The notes: generated by a model from the letters alone, not told the origin. A stretch of DNA of 64,000 bases from DASUXA01 sp036378155 (GCA_036378155.1 DASUXA010000080.1:35831-99830), one strand, 5' to 3'. Shown: positions 16,817 through 26,240, counted from the first letter of the stretch. Numbers and translations are program-made.

Positions 16817-16888
16817 GGTCAGATGATGGCCCAGGTCGGCGCGGACCGCCCGTCGAGCGGTTCACCTGGCGCACGCCCAGTGCGGACC

Positions 16889-17425
16889 TCAGCGCGCCGG
16901 TTCCGCCGCGATCGCGGCGTCCAGCCACGGGCGGTACGCGGACGCGAACGGCTCGGTACCGTCGCCCAGCGCCCCGACCAGCCAGTGCGCCGCCGCGCGC
17001 GCCTGCGCCACCACCTGATCCGGGTACCCGTAACGCGCCCGGTGCTCGGCGAACTCGTCCTCGTCGAGAAGCTCGATCTCACCGGTACGGCGACGCCGCA
17101 CGTCGAGGTCGAGGTCCACCAACGACACCTCTCCCTCGCCCCAGATCGCCGGTGTGGTGATGTCGCAGTACACCTCGGTCCGGCGCGGCGCCGCGTTGAA
17201 CATCGCCGTCCACCACGCGTCGCTGGGTACGAGCAGCGTGTACGCCTCCTCGCGGACCGCGTCGCCGCCGGCGAGCGTGGCGACCGTACCGGCGGCGACC
17301 AGCAGCCAACTGCCCTCCGGTCGGCGCGCCACGAGGCGCGCCGGGTAGCTGCGGTGCGGTGTGCCGTCGTACTTGAAGTAGCGCACCCAGACGGTTTCGC
17401 TGCCCTCGGGCTCGCCGCCAGTCAT
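16889..17425 (-). CDS. DUF402 domain protein
   Basis: 178 residues. The DUF402 (FomD/SA1684-like) barrel is recognised by TEVYCDITTPAIWGEGEVSLVDLDLDVRR and DEDEFAEHRARYGYPDQVVAQAR; the acidic residues in this stretch bind metal in characterised relatives that hydrolyse nucleoside diphosphates or cytidylyl conjugates. Substrate here is unknown. The ATG at 17425 is six bases after TACTGT on the minus strand, predicting a leaderless transcript. Confidence 0.85.
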   Translation of the reverse strand: MTGGEPEGSETVWVRYFKYDGTPHRSYPARLVARRPEGSWLLVAAGTVATLAGGDAVREEAYTLLVPSDAWWTAMFNAAPRRTEVYCDITTPAIWGEGEVSLVDLDLDVRRRRTGEIELLDEDEFAEHRARYGYPDQVVAQARAAAHWLVGALGDGTEPFASAYRPWLDAAIAAEPAR

Positions 17426-17557
17426 GTCCGCACAGTACCGCCCGGGATCGCGTCGGACCGGAACCGGGAACGCGCCACCCGCCGCGCGGCGGACACCCCG
17501 GCGCGCCGGGTGTGGACGTCGCGGCGCGTCGTCAGCCGGGGCGGGTACCGTCGCGAC

Positions 17558-19543
17558 GTGAGCATCGCCCCCGCCCGCACCCGCCCCACCGTCGACCACC
17601 TGCTGTCCGCCGCGGTCGGCGGGATTCCCGGCGGCGCGCCACGCCCCGGGCAGCAGCGGATGGCCGCGGCGGTCGCCGAGGCGGTGCGCACCGGCGAGCA
17701 TCTGCTGGTACAAGCCGGCACCGGCACCGGAAAGTCGCTGGCTTACCTGGTGCCGGCGTTGCTGGTCGACGGCCCGGTGGTGATCTCCACCGCGACTCTC
17801 GCCCTGCAGTCCCAGCTCGTCGACCACGACCTGCCCCGCCTGGTGGAGGCGGTCGAGCCGCTGCTAGGTCGGCGACCCACGTTCGCCGTGCTCAAGGGGC
17901 GTCACCACTATCTGTGCCTGGCGCGACTGGAGAACACCAGCGAGGACGAACCGGGCGACACGCTGTTCGACGCGGACGTCCAGGGACGGACGAAGTGGCT
18001 CGGCGAAGCGGGTCGGCTGGGCAAGCAGATCCAGCGACTGCGCGACTGGGCGATGGAGACCGAGACGGGCGACCGCGACGAACTCGATCCCGGCGTGGAC
18101 GACCAGGCGTGGCGCATGGCGTCGATGCCGTCGCGGGAGTGCGTCGGGGCGGCGCGCTGCCCGTACGGCGCGGAATGCTTCGCCGAGGCGTCGCGCGCCC
18201 GCGCCCGCGAGGCGGACATCGTGGTCACCAACCACAGCCTGCTCGCCGTGGACATGCTGTCCGAGCGGAACATCATGCCCCCGCACAAGCTGCTCATCAT
18301 CGACGAGGCGCACGAGCTCGCCGACCGGGTGTCCAGCGCCGAACAGGCGGAGCTGACCCCGGACGCGGTCGACCGCGCCGCCCGCCGAGCGCGCAGCCTG
18401 CTCGATCCGGAGACGTTCGAGGCGCTGCAGGAGGCCGGCGACGGGCTCGCCGTCGGGCTGGCGGAGGCGGCACCGGGACGGCTCACCACCGGGCTGCCCC
18501 AGCCGTTGGCGGAAGCCTGCACGCTGCTGGACGCGGCGACCCGGCGGGCGCTCGACCGGATCGGCGACATCAAGGCCGACGATCCCGACCCGGTGCGCAA
18601 ACAGCAGGCCAAGGGCGTGCTGACCGAACTGTCGGCGACCGCGCAACGGCTGCTCGCCGCCGCCGATCACGACGTGGCGTGGATCGAACGGGACGACCGG
18701 CGGCGCGCCGTCGTGGTCGCCCCGCTGTCCGTCGCCGGTACGCTCGCCAACCGCCTGTACGCCGACCGCGTGGTGGTCGCGACGTCGGCGACCTTGGCGC
18801 TGGGCGGTCGCTTCGACACCGTCGCCCGTTCCCTCGGACTGCCCGCCGACGGCGAAGGCGGCGAGGGACCGGCGTGGCGCTCGCTGGACGTCGGCTCCCC
18901 GTTCCGGTACGAGAAGCAGGGCGTGCTGTACGTCGCCGCGCATCTGCCCCGCCCGACCCAGTCGGGGCTGTCCGACGCCGCCGCCGACGAGTTGGTACGC
19001 CTGGTCGAAGCATTGGGCGGACGCACCCTCGGACTGTTTTCGTCGCGCCGCGCCGCGCAGCGGGCAGCCGAGGTGGTACGCGCCCGGACCGGGCTCACCG
19101 TGCTCCTGCAGGGCGACGAGGCGCTGCCCCTGCTGGTCCGCCGGTTCCGCGACGACCGGGCGAGCTGCCTGTTCGGCGTCATGTCGCTGTGGCAGGGCGT
19201 GGACGTACCAGGTGACGCCTGCCAACTGGTGGTCATCGACCGGCTGCCGTTCCCCCGACCCGACGAGCCGCTCGCCGCGGCGCGCGCCGCCGCCGTCGAC
19301 GCCGCCGGCGGGTCGGGGTTCGCGTCGGTCAGCGTGCCGATCGCGGCGGTACGGCTCGCCCAGGGCGTCGGTCGGCTCATCCGGTCGGCCACCGACCGGG
19401 GTGTCGTGGCGGTGCTCGACTCGCGGCTGGAGACGGCGCGCGGGTACGGCGCGTTCATGCGCCGCTCGCTGCCGCCGTTCTGGTACACCACGAAGCCCGA
19501 CGTCGTGGCGGGGGTGCTCAGCCGCCTCGCCGCCGGCAGCTGA
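17558..19543 (+). CDS. DinG/XPD-like ATP-dependent DNA helicase
   Basis: 661 residues. Walker A GTGTGKS is at 54-60; Walker B/DEAH box reads LIIDEAHEL around residue 247. Four cysteines between them (one in HHYLCLAR, three in ECVGAARCPYGAECF) fit the [4Fe-4S] cluster of XPD/DinG helicases. The C-terminal motor has GVMSLWQGVDVPG and AQGVGRLIRS. It unwinds 5'-to-3' in repair of stalled or damaged DNA in homologues. GTG at 17558 follows TACCGT by six bases, so it is probably leaderless. Confidence 0.92.
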   Translation: MSIAPARTRPTVDHLLSAAVGGIPGGAPRPGQQRMAAAVAEAVRTGEHLLVQAGTGTGKSLAYLVPALLVDGPVVISTATLALQSQLVDHDLPRLVEAVEPLLGRRPTFAVLKGRHHYLCLARLENTSEDEPGDTLFDADVQGRTKWLGEAGRLGKQIQRLRDWAMETETGDRDELDPGVDDQAWRMASMPSRECVGAARCPYGAECFAEASRARAREADIVVTNHSLLAVDMLSERNIMPPHKLLIIDEAHELADRVSSAEQAELTPDAVDRAARRARSLLDPETFEALQEAGDGLAVGLAEAAPGRLTTGLPQPLAEACTLLDAATRRALDRIGDIKADDPDPVRKQQAKGVLTELSATAQRLLAAADHDVAWIERDDRRRAVVVAPLSVAGTLANRLYADRVVVATSATLALGGRFDTVARSLGLPADGEGGEGPAWRSLDVGSPFRYEKQGVLYVAAHLPRPTQSGLSDAAADELVRLVEALGGRTLGLFSSRRAAQRAAEVVRARTGLTVLLQGDEALPLLVRRFRDDRASCLFGVMSLWQGVDVPGDACQLVVIDRLPFPRPDEPLAAARAAAVDAAGGSGFASVSVPIAAVRLAQGVGRLIRSATDRGVVAVLDSRLETARGYGAFMRRSLPPFWYTTKPDVVAGVLSRLAAGS

Positions 19544-19596
19544 CCGCCTGTCGCGGCCAAGGACGCGGGCGCGCCGGTGGCGGGGCAGCCGCCCGG

Positions 19597-20988
19597 TTAG
19601 TCCTCGATGGTGACGGTTCGTCGGGGCGGTGGGTCGGGTTTGTCGCGCCGCCGCGACGCGAGGTGCCGCACGCCGGTGTTGAGCACCGCGACGATCGGTA
19701 CCGCGACCAGCGCGCCGATGATCCCGGCGAGGATGCTGCCGGTGGCGATCGCGACGATCACCGCGAGCGGGTGGATCGCGACCGCCCGACCCATGATCAA
19801 CGGCTGGAGCAGGTGCCCTTCGAGCTGCTGTACCGCGATGACCGCGGCGATCACCAGCAGCGCGGTGACCGGACCACGGGTGACCAGGGCGACCAGCACC
19901 GCGACGGTACCGGACAGGGTGGCGCCGACGATCGGTACGAACGCGCCGAGGAACACCAGCGCCGCCAGCGGAAAGGCGAACTCGACCCGCAGGATCAGCA
20001 ACGCGATGCCGATACCGACCGCGTCGATGAAAGCGACCAGCACGGTCGCACGCACGTACGCGACCAGCGTCCCCCAACCCGCCTCACCTGCGCTGGCGAT
20101 CGGCGCGCGGGCACGCGCGGGCAGCAGGCTCACCAGGAAGTACCAGATCTTGCGACCGTCGCGGAGGAAGAAGAACGTCGAGAACAGCACCAGGAACATC
20201 GCCGCGAGCACCTCGACAACCGTGGTCGCCGTGGTCAGCGCCCCGGAGGTGAGCGCCTCGCGGTGCGTGTTCAGCCAATTCTGCGCCGCGTCGAGCGCGC
20301 CGCTGAGTTGGCGGTCGGACAGGTGCAGCGGACCGCGCCGGAACCAGTTCTGGATCTGCCGGATGCCGTTCTCGGCGTTGCGCGACAGGTCCGGCATGCC
20401 GTTGACGAACTCGTTGATGACCAGGGTCAGGGTGCCGGCTACCGCGGCGATCCCGGCGATCAGGACGAGCGCGGTCGCGAGGGAGGGCTTCACCCGGGCG
20501 CGGGTGCGCAGCCAGCCGACTGCGGGCGACAGCAACGCCGCCAGCAGCAGCGCGATCGCCAACGGAATCATCACCAGCTTGAGCTTGCCGACCACCCAGA
20601 TCACCGCGACCGCGGCGGTGACCACCAGCAGCAGCCGCCACGACCAGGCGGCGGCGATGCGCAGTTCGCGGGGGATCAGGTCTTCGTCCGCCGCGCGCAA
20701 CTGGCTCGACGGGGTATGCCCGTCGATCCGGTCCTCGACCACCCGGTCGGTCCGGTCCGTCCCGGCGTCCGCGTCGTGCGCCACGACCGTGTGGTCCGCG
20801 TCGTGCGGCACAACCGTGTGGTCCGCGTCGTGCCGCACACCTGCGCGCTCCGCGCCGTGCCCGACACCGCCGTGATCCGGGTTGGGGGCCGCGACCGCGT
20901 CGTCCTCGACGACGCTGGCACGCACCGACGCGCGACCGGCCTCGTACGCGCGCCGGATGCCCTCGCGCACCTGGTCCAGCCTGCCCAC
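19597..20988 (-). CDS. AI-2E family permease
   Basis: 463 residues from the GTG at 20988, which has GAGGGGG upstream and a TACGGT -10 element at 21025-21020. An acidic/histidine-rich N-terminal tail with nine-residue repeats (HDAD core) is followed by about eight membrane helices in the AI-2E (TqsA/PerM) layout, including LVAVPIVAVLNTGVRHL at the end. The family was named for autoinducer-2 export but many members act as ion or unknown transporters, so the substrate is not assigned. The 27-bp tandem repeats in the tail are unusual. Confidence 0.85.
   Translation of the reverse strand: MGRLDQVREGIRRAYEAGRASVRASVVEDDAVAAPNPDHGGVGHGAERAGVRHDADHTVVPHDADHTVVAHDADAGTDRTDRVVEDRIDGHTPSSQLRAADEDLIPRELRIAAAWSWRLLLVVTAAVAVIWVVGKLKLVMIPLAIALLLAALLSPAVGWLRTRARVKPSLATALVLIAGIAAVAGTLTLVINEFVNGMPDLSRNAENGIRQIQNWFRRGPLHLSDRQLSGALDAAQNWLNTHREALTSGALTTATTVVEVLAAMFLVLFSTFFFLRDGRKIWYFLVSLLPARARAPIASAGEAGWGTLVAYVRATVLVAFIDAVGIGIALLILRVEFAFPLAALVFLGAFVPIVGATLSGTVAVLVALVTRGPVTALLVIAAVIAVQQLEGHLLQPLIMGRAVAIHPLAVIVAIATGSILAGIIGALVAVPIVAVLNTGVRHLASRRRDKPDPPPRRTVTIED
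20767..20874 (+). repeat. 27-bp tandem repeat, four units, inside the AI-2E permease gene
   Basis: Units start at 20767, 20794, 20821 and 20848; the first two differ by few bases and the last is degenerate. Each encodes nine residues on the minus strand with the core HDAD, followed by HTVV in the two best-conserved units. The repeat stays in frame and lengthens the acidic, histidine-rich N-terminal tail. Confidence 0.85.
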
Positions 20989-21162
20989 GAAGGCACCCCC
21001 TCGGCCGTTGATGTCTTTAACCGTACCGACCTCTGTCACCACCGCACGTGATCGCACTCGTCGTGCCGCCGCCCCGCGGTACCGGCGTGCCGACGTGCGT
21101 CGGTTCCGCGTCGCGGCGAGCGGCTGACGCCGGCGCGTCGCACAGGATGTACGGTCTGCGTC

Positions 21163-21501
21163 GTGACCGCCACACGAACCACCGATCAGGGCCTGCCGAT
21201 CCGCCTGCTGCACGACCGGGTACTCGTCCGTCTCGAGGGCAACGAGGGTGAGCGGCGCTCGGCGGCGGGCATCGTGATCCCGGCGACCGCCTCGGTCGGG
21301 CGCCGACTGTCCTGGGCTACCGCCGTCGGCGTCGGCCCCCACGTGCGCTCGATCGTCACCGGGGACCGGGTGCTGTTCGACCCCGAGGACCGTTCCGAGG
21401 TCGAGTTGCAGGGTCAGGAGTACATCCTGCTGCGCGAACGCGACGTGCACGCGGTCGCCGCGCACCGGGTGGAGACCGACGGGACCGGGCTCTACCTGTA
21501 G
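21163..21501 (+). CDS. GroES-like co-chaperonin family protein
   Basis: 112 residues. The Cpn10 fold is seen in IRLLHDRVLVRLEG, AAGIVIPATA (mobile-loop region), and GDRVLFDPEDRSEVELQGQEYILLRERDVHAV. The mobile loop differs from canonical GroES and the protein has extra residues at both ends, so this is probably a divergent paralogue rather than the main groES; no groEL is adjacent. The GTG follows TACGGT by seven bases, predicting a leaderless transcript. Confidence 0.85.
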   Translation: MTATRTTDQGLPIRLLHDRVLVRLEGNEGERRSAAGIVIPATASVGRRLSWATAVGVGPHVRSIVTGDRVLFDPEDRSEVELQGQEYILLRERDVHAVAAHRVETDGTGLYL

Positions 21502-21526
21502 CCGGGGCTGGTCGGGGCGCTCGGTG

Positions 21527-22888
21527 TCAGTACGGCGGGGGTGTGCCCCCGGATGCCGGGGCGAGCACCAACGGCACCGGTACCACCGGCTGCGCGGGTG
21601 GTTGCCATTCGCGCACCTGACCGTCGGGGAACCGCAGCAGGTACCGCGAGCCGTCCCAGAGCGCCTGCGGCGCGAGCGGGTCGCGCCCGGTGTACACCGC
21701 CCGGTACGCGGTGATCGCGTCGAGTAGCCGGCGCTCCTCCTGCTGCGCGGACTGCGGGGTCAGCCGGGCGCTGCCGCGCTGCATCGCGTCGCGCAGCAAC
21801 GCGAGTTGGGTGGCGGTGAACTGGTACCCCCGCATCGCGCCGGCGCCCGGCTCCCCGGCGACCCGGCGCGCCCACCGGCGCGCGGACAACCGCCGCCCGA
21901 CCGTCGCCAGCGAGGCGACCTCGGGCGGCGAGAGCCACCCCGCGCGCACGTACACCGGCAGCACCCGCTGGGTCAGCCGCGCCTCGTACCCGCGCAGCCA
22001 GATCGCGAAGCCGACCATGCCGAAGAAGATCGGCATCATCACCGAGAAGTACCCGTACAGCAGCACCAGGGGCTGATTCGCCTCGTTGGCGACGGTCGCC
22101 ATCAGGTTCCACGAGCTGTGCAGCAGCATCGCGGTGAGCAGCCCGGCGACCGGGGCGAGCCGGCGCACCCAGCGGTCGCCGGTACGCGCGGCGACTCCCA
22201 GCCCGATGCCGGTCATCGAGGTGAACAGCGGGTGGGCGAACCCGGACAGCACGATCCGCCCGATGAAGATGGCGATCACGGCGGCGACCGCCTGTGCCAC
22301 GCCGCCCTTGTCGGCGTTCGCGGCGTACCCGTATCCGCCCAGGTAAAGGATGTTCTCCACCATCGCGAACCCGGTGGCGGACAGCCCACAGTAGACGATG
22401 CCGTCCACCACGCCGGAGACCGCCTCGCGGCGCCGCCAGAACAGCAGGATCGGCCCCGCCGCCTTCATCGACTCCTCGATCACCGGCGCCACCACCACGG
22501 CGACCAGCGCGTCGGGCAACCCCACATGCCGGAACAGCCACGCCCCGCCGGTGTTCACCGCGAGCGCCACGCTGGTCGCGACGAACGCGCCCCAGGCGAA
22601 GCAGAACAGCAGGTACTTGACGGGTTCCGGTTCGTACCGGTCCAGCCACAGGAAGCTGATCACCAGGACCGGGACCGGGATGATCGCCGCGACGAAGCCG
22701 ACGGCGAGGGCGACCGGACCGATGTTGTACCCGACGTAGGTGAGGATGCCGATGCCGCACAGCGCGATGAACGCGACGAGCCCGCCGAGCCACGCGGCGC
22801 GACGCCATTCGAAGCGGCGCGGGGGCGGCGGCGGGGCGACCACCGGCCCCGGCGTCTGGTACGGCAGCTCACCGCTCGGCAGCGTCAT
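21527..22888 (-). CDS. PrsW-family intramembrane protease-like protein
   Basis: 453 residues. A proline-rich N-terminus (about 30 residues) leads into eight or so membrane helices. The PrsW glutamate motif is visible in PVIEESMKAAGPILLF, with GFAMVENILYLGGY and the histidine of FAHPLFTSMTGIG later, which together form the presumed metal-dependent protease site. The cytosolic C-terminal third is extra. Homologues cleave anti-sigma factors; the target here is unknown. The ATG is six bases after TAGGCT, inside the end of the FUSC gene. Confidence 0.87.
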   Translation of the reverse strand: MTLPSGELPYQTPGPVVAPPPPPRRFEWRRAAWLGGLVAFIALCGIGILTYVGYNIGPVALAVGFVAAIIPVPVLVISFLWLDRYEPEPVKYLLFCFAWGAFVATSVALAVNTGGAWLFRHVGLPDALVAVVVAPVIEESMKAAGPILLFWRRREAVSGVVDGIVYCGLSATGFAMVENILYLGGYGYAANADKGGVAQAVAAVIAIFIGRIVLSGFAHPLFTSMTGIGLGVAARTGDRWVRRLAPVAGLLTAMLLHSSWNLMATVANEANQPLVLLYGYFSVMMPIFFGMVGFAIWLRGYEARLTQRVLPVYVRAGWLSPPEVASLATVGRRLSARRWARRVAGEPGAGAMRGYQFTATQLALLRDAMQRGSARLTPQSAQQEERRLLDAITAYRAVYTGRDPLAPQALWDGSRYLLRFPDGQVREWQPPAQPVVPVPLVLAPASGGTPPPY

Positions 22889-24059
22889 GGCGCCAGCCTA
22901 GGGGAGATCCGGTCCGGTCGGCGTTGAAGGTGTGCCGCACCAGCCGCCCCGCCGCCCGGTCCTCCAGACCGGCGGCGCGCAGCAGGTCGGTCGCGATGGC
23001 GCGGACCTGCCCGACGGCGACCATGCCGGAGAACTCGACGCCTTCGCGGTACGCGGTAGCCGCCTGACGGACCGCCTCGACGGCACGCTCGCGGGCGTGT
23101 TCCGGACGGTCGCCGCTGCCCAGTTGGCGGCGCAGCTCATCCACGCAGTCGCCGAGGGTACGAATGGCGACCGGCAGTTCCTCGGGTACCGGTTCCTGAT
23201 CGGCGATCGCGGCCCACACCCGGCGCGCGAGCACGCGGGCGTTGCGTACGGCGCGGTCGACGTGCACGGCGGCGTCGAGGTACTGCGCGAGCGGGGCGCG
23301 CGCCCGCCAGCGCACGGGTGCCAGCGTGGCGACCTCGCGACCGGTGGACAGCGCGGTGTGGAACTGGGCGATCTGCCGGTCGGTGCCGCGCAGCCGGGCG
23401 AGTACCGCGTCGGCGCGTTCGAGGTCGCGGGCTCCGAGCGCGTCGGCGAGTGCGTACAGCGCCTCGATGAGCACCCCGAGCACGGGGGCGGCGGCCCGGC
23501 GTACGTGGGTGAACGGGTTCAGCGGCAGCAGCAGCATCAGGACCGCGACCCCGACGATCCCGCCGACCAGGGCGTCGAGGAAGCGGCTGTAGTAGATGCC
23601 GTGGGTCGGTGGCGCGAGCGTCGCGACCAGTACCGCCGAGGACGACGCCTGGCCGACCACGATCGCGCTGCCGCCGAGGAACACCGCGACCAGCATGGCG
23701 AGCGTGACGCACACGGTGATCTGCCAGGGTCCGGTACCGATCGCCGCGATGATCCCGTCGCCGACCAGGATGCCCAGCGCCACGCCGACGACGAGTTCGA
23801 CGGCTCGCCGCAGCCGCTGCCCGACCGAGACGCCCAGCACGATCACCGCGGCGATCGGTGCGAAGAACGGGGTCCGGTGCCCGATCAGGTCGTGCGCGAC
23901 CAGCCAGGCGAGGCCCGCGGCGACGCCCGCCTGTACCGCGAGCAGCAGGCTTCCCCGCACCCGCTGCCAGCGGTCGGCGATCGTCGCCCTGGACCGCTCG
24001 CCGAGTTCGCCCCACTGCACATCCACACTGGACACGCGTCGGATCGGTCGGGCTGTCAT
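22869..24059 (-). CDS. FUSC-family membrane protein (aromatic acid exporter-like)
   Basis: 396 residues. An N-terminal block of about six membrane helices (AVQAGVAAGLAWLVAHDLIG onward) carries the FUSC pattern FFAPIAAVIVLGVSVGQRLRR, followed by a long cytosolic helical domain. Relatives such as AaeB export aromatic acids, others are uncharacterised. The ATG at 24059 is used; a GTG six bases upstream overlaps a TACCGT element. Its stop lies 20 bases inside the PrsW gene, so the two are closely linked. Confidence 0.8.
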   Translation of the reverse strand: MTARPIRRVSSVDVQWGELGERSRATIADRWQRVRGSLLLAVQAGVAAGLAWLVAHDLIGHRTPFFAPIAAVIVLGVSVGQRLRRAVELVVGVALGILVGDGIIAAIGTGPWQITVCVTLAMLVAVFLGGSAIVVGQASSSAVLVATLAPPTHGIYYSRFLDALVGGIVGVAVLMLLLPLNPFTHVRRAAAPVLGVLIEALYALADALGARDLERADAVLARLRGTDRQIAQFHTALSTGREVATLAPVRWRARAPLAQYLDAAVHVDRAVRNARVLARRVWAAIADQEPVPEELPVAIRTLGDCVDELRRQLGSGDRPEHARERAVEAVRQAATAYREGVEFSGMVAVGQVRAIATDLLRAAGLEDRAAGRLVRHTFNADRTGSPLGWRHDAAER

Positions 24060-24138
24060 GGTCACGGTATGCCCCGTAACCCGCCGGTCTACCGGGCCGG
24101 ACCCGTCCTCGGTGGGTCGGGCCGGCCCGGTGACCGCG

Positions 24139-25587
24139 CTACCCGATCTGCCCGACCACCGCCTCGGTCGGGGTCGCGGCGGGATCGTGGGCGATCGCCG
24201 ACTCCCCGGCGGGCACCGCCTGCGGACGGCGTTCCGGGATCGCCAGGGCGAGCAGCGCCGCGACCGCGAGCACGGCAGCGCCGACGGTCTGGGCGGCGCG
24301 CATCCCGTCGACGAACGCCTGCCCGGAGTGGTACCCGCCGCGGGCTGCGAAGATCGATCCGAGGACTGCGACGCCCAGTACGGTTCCGAGTTGACGCAGG
24401 GCGTTCGAGGTACCGGACGCGACCCCTTCCAGCGCGCGCGGCGCGAAGCCCAGCGCCAGCCGGGCGATCGGCGCGAAGTACAGTCCCATGCCGAGCCCGG
24501 CGAGGACGAACGGCGGGATCAGGCGCGGGTACGACAGCGTCGGGGTCGACACGGCGGCGAGCCAGGCGATGGCGACCGCCTGCAGGAACAGCCCGGCGGC
24601 AACGATGCGGCGCGCCCCGATCCGGTCGGTGAGCAGCCCGGCGACCGGGGCGGACAGCGCCGGCATCGCGGTCCACGGCAACGTGCGCAGTCCCGCCGCG
24701 AACGGTGAGTACCCCTGGACGGTCTGCAGGAACTGGGCGGCGAGGAACACCGCGCCGAACATGCCGAACGCCATCAGCAGTCCGACGAGGTTGGTGAGGC
24801 TGAACCCGCGTCCGGAGGTACCGCCCCGGAACAGCCCCAGGGGGACCATCGGGTACCGGGCGCGGGTCTGCCAGACCACGAACAGCAGGGTGAGCAGGCT
24901 GCCGACGATCAACGAGCCCAGCACCTGGGTGCTGGTCCAGCCGTGCCCGTTGCCGCGTACCAGGCCGAACACGATGCCGAACAGCCCGGCGGTGGCGAGC
25001 AGGACACCGAGCGGGTCGAGCCGCCCGGCGCCGCCCCGACTCTCCCGGACGAGCGCGATCATGGGCAGGAGCAGCAGTCCGATCGGTACGTTGATCCAGA
25101 AGATCCACTGCCACGAGCCTTGTTCGACGACCGCGCCGCCGATCACCGGTCCGAGCGCGACGCCGACGCCGCTCATCGCGCCCCACAGCCCGAACGCGGA
25201 TCCGCGTCGCGCGGGCGGTACCGCGTCGGCGAGCAGGGTGAGCGTCAGCGGGGTGACGATGGCGCCGCCGAGCCCCTGCACGGCGCGGGCGACGACCAGG
25301 GTGCCGATGTCCGGCGACAGCGCCGCGGCGGCCGAGGCCGCGGTGAAGATCCCGAGCCCGATCGCCATCAGCCGGCGCCGACCGTACCGGTCGCCGAGCG
25401 CCGCGCCGGTGAGCAGAAAGACCGCGAAGCTCAGGGTGTACGCGTTGACGGTCCACTCCAGGCCCTCCAGGCCGGTGCCGAGGTCGACCCGGATGACGGG
25501 GAGCGCGTTGGTGACCACCAGGTTGTCCATGGACACCATGAACACGGCGACGCCCGTGACCAGGATGGTCCATGCAATTCGCTTCAT
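24139..25587 (-). CDS. MFS drug efflux transporter, DHA2-type (14 TM)
   Basis: 482 residues with about 14 membrane helices. Motif A reads GDRYGRRRLM in loop 2-3 and motif C GVGVALGPVIGGAVVEQGSWQWIFWINVP, both typical of DHA2 H+-antiporters that expel drugs. ATG at 25587 has AGGGGA upstream. Immediately upstream is an operator matching that in front of the neighbouring tetR gene, so it is probably repressed by that TetR protein. Substrate unknown. Confidence 0.92.
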   Translation of the reverse strand: MKRIAWTILVTGVAVFMVSMDNLVVTNALPVIRVDLGTGLEGLEWTVNAYTLSFAVFLLTGAALGDRYGRRRLMAIGLGIFTAASAAAALSPDIGTLVVARAVQGLGGAIVTPLTLTLLADAVPPARRGSAFGLWGAMSGVGVALGPVIGGAVVEQGSWQWIFWINVPIGLLLLPMIALVRESRGGAGRLDPLGVLLATAGLFGIVFGLVRGNGHGWTSTQVLGSLIVGSLLTLLFVVWQTRARYPMVPLGLFRGGTSGRGFSLTNLVGLLMAFGMFGAVFLAAQFLQTVQGYSPFAAGLRTLPWTAMPALSAPVAGLLTDRIGARRIVAAGLFLQAVAIAWLAAVSTPTLSYPRLIPPFVLAGLGMGLYFAPIARLALGFAPRALEGVASGTSNALRQLGTVLGVAVLGSIFAARGGYHSGQAFVDGMRAAQTVGAAVLAVAALLALAIPERRPQAVPAGESAIAHDPAATPTEAVVGQIG

Positions 25588-25597
25588 CACATCCCCT

Positions 25598-25617
25598 AAT
25601 AGTGATTAGTCACTAAC
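25598..25617 (-). promoter_or_regulatory. TetR-type operator of the MFS gene
   Basis: On the minus strand this 20-bp site reads GTTAGTG-N6-CACTATT, an imperfect inverted repeat with its middle ACTAAT. It lies 11 bases upstream of the MFS start and shares its half-site with the site at 26218-26237. Confidence 0.7.
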
Positions 25618-25647
25618 TTCGGCGCGCAACAAAAAGGAGCGGGCGCG

Positions 25648-26208
25648 TCAGGCGTCGGTACCGCCGCCGAGCCCGGTCAGCGCCTCCCCTAGTTGCTCCT
25701 TGATCCGGGGCAGTTCCATCGCGGCGAAGATGTTGAGCAGCATGCCGCTTGCCATGAACATCATCACGCGGTGGTCGTCGGCGCCGCTGATCCGTTCGAC
25801 CTGCCGCCACAGGCGCGCCATCCGGCGACGGGCCGCGTTGCGTACCTCCTCGTCATGACAGGCGCTCGCCCACATCTGCAGTTGCAGTTGCAGCAGCTCG
25901 CGCTGGTCCAGTTGGGCGTTGTAGGCGCGCCCCATCGCCTGCAACGCCTCCTCTCCCGTGAGGTCGCCGGCAGCCTCGTCGAACATCCGCTCCAGACGGT
26001 CGAAGCAGTCGTCGATCGTAGACAGGAACAGCGCCTTCTTGCTCGCGAACAGCCGGAACAGGTACGGCTGGGACACGCCCACCCGACGCGCGATCGCCTC
26101 GGTGCTGGTCCCCGCGTACCCGTTGGCGCCGAACTCGATCTGCGCGGCACGCAGGACCGCTCGCCGACGCTCGGCGGCGCTCATCCGTGGGGTACCGGCA
26201 GGACTCAC
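25648..26208 (-). CDS. TetR-family repressor of the efflux pump
   Basis: 186 residues. The N-terminal TetR helix-turn-helix is complete: AVLRAAQIEFGANGYAGTSTEAIARRVGVSQPYLFRLFASKKALFL. The C-terminal helical domain binds an unknown ligand. The GTG at 26208 lies seven bases after a TAACTT element embedded in the operator; an ATG at 26184 is the alternative start. It sits 30 bases upstream of the efflux pump with which it shares operators, so autoregulation plus pump control is expected. Confidence 0.9.
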   Translation of the reverse strand: MSPAGTPRMSAAERRRAVLRAAQIEFGANGYAGTSTEAIARRVGVSQPYLFRLFASKKALFLSTIDDCFDRLERMFDEAAGDLTGEEALQAMGRAYNAQLDQRELLQLQLQMWASACHDEEVRNAARRRMARLWRQVERISGADDHRVMMFMASGMLLNIFAAMELPRIKEQLGEALTGLGGGTDA

Positions 26209-26217
26209 GCCTACCAA

Positions 26218-26237
26218 GTTAGTGGCTGATAACTAAC
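26218..26237 (+). promoter_or_regulatory. TetR-type operator upstream of tetR
   Basis: GTTAGTG-N6-AACTAAC, a 20-bp inverted repeat with outer GTTAGT/ACTAAC arms. It overlaps the TAACTT -10 element at 26216-26221, so binding would block tetR transcription. Confidence 0.75.
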
Positions 26238-26240
26238 TCG

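Noticed and set aside
20767..20874. Possible CRISPR-like array
   Set aside because: Units are adjoining without spacers and in frame with a protein; it is a coding tandem repeat.
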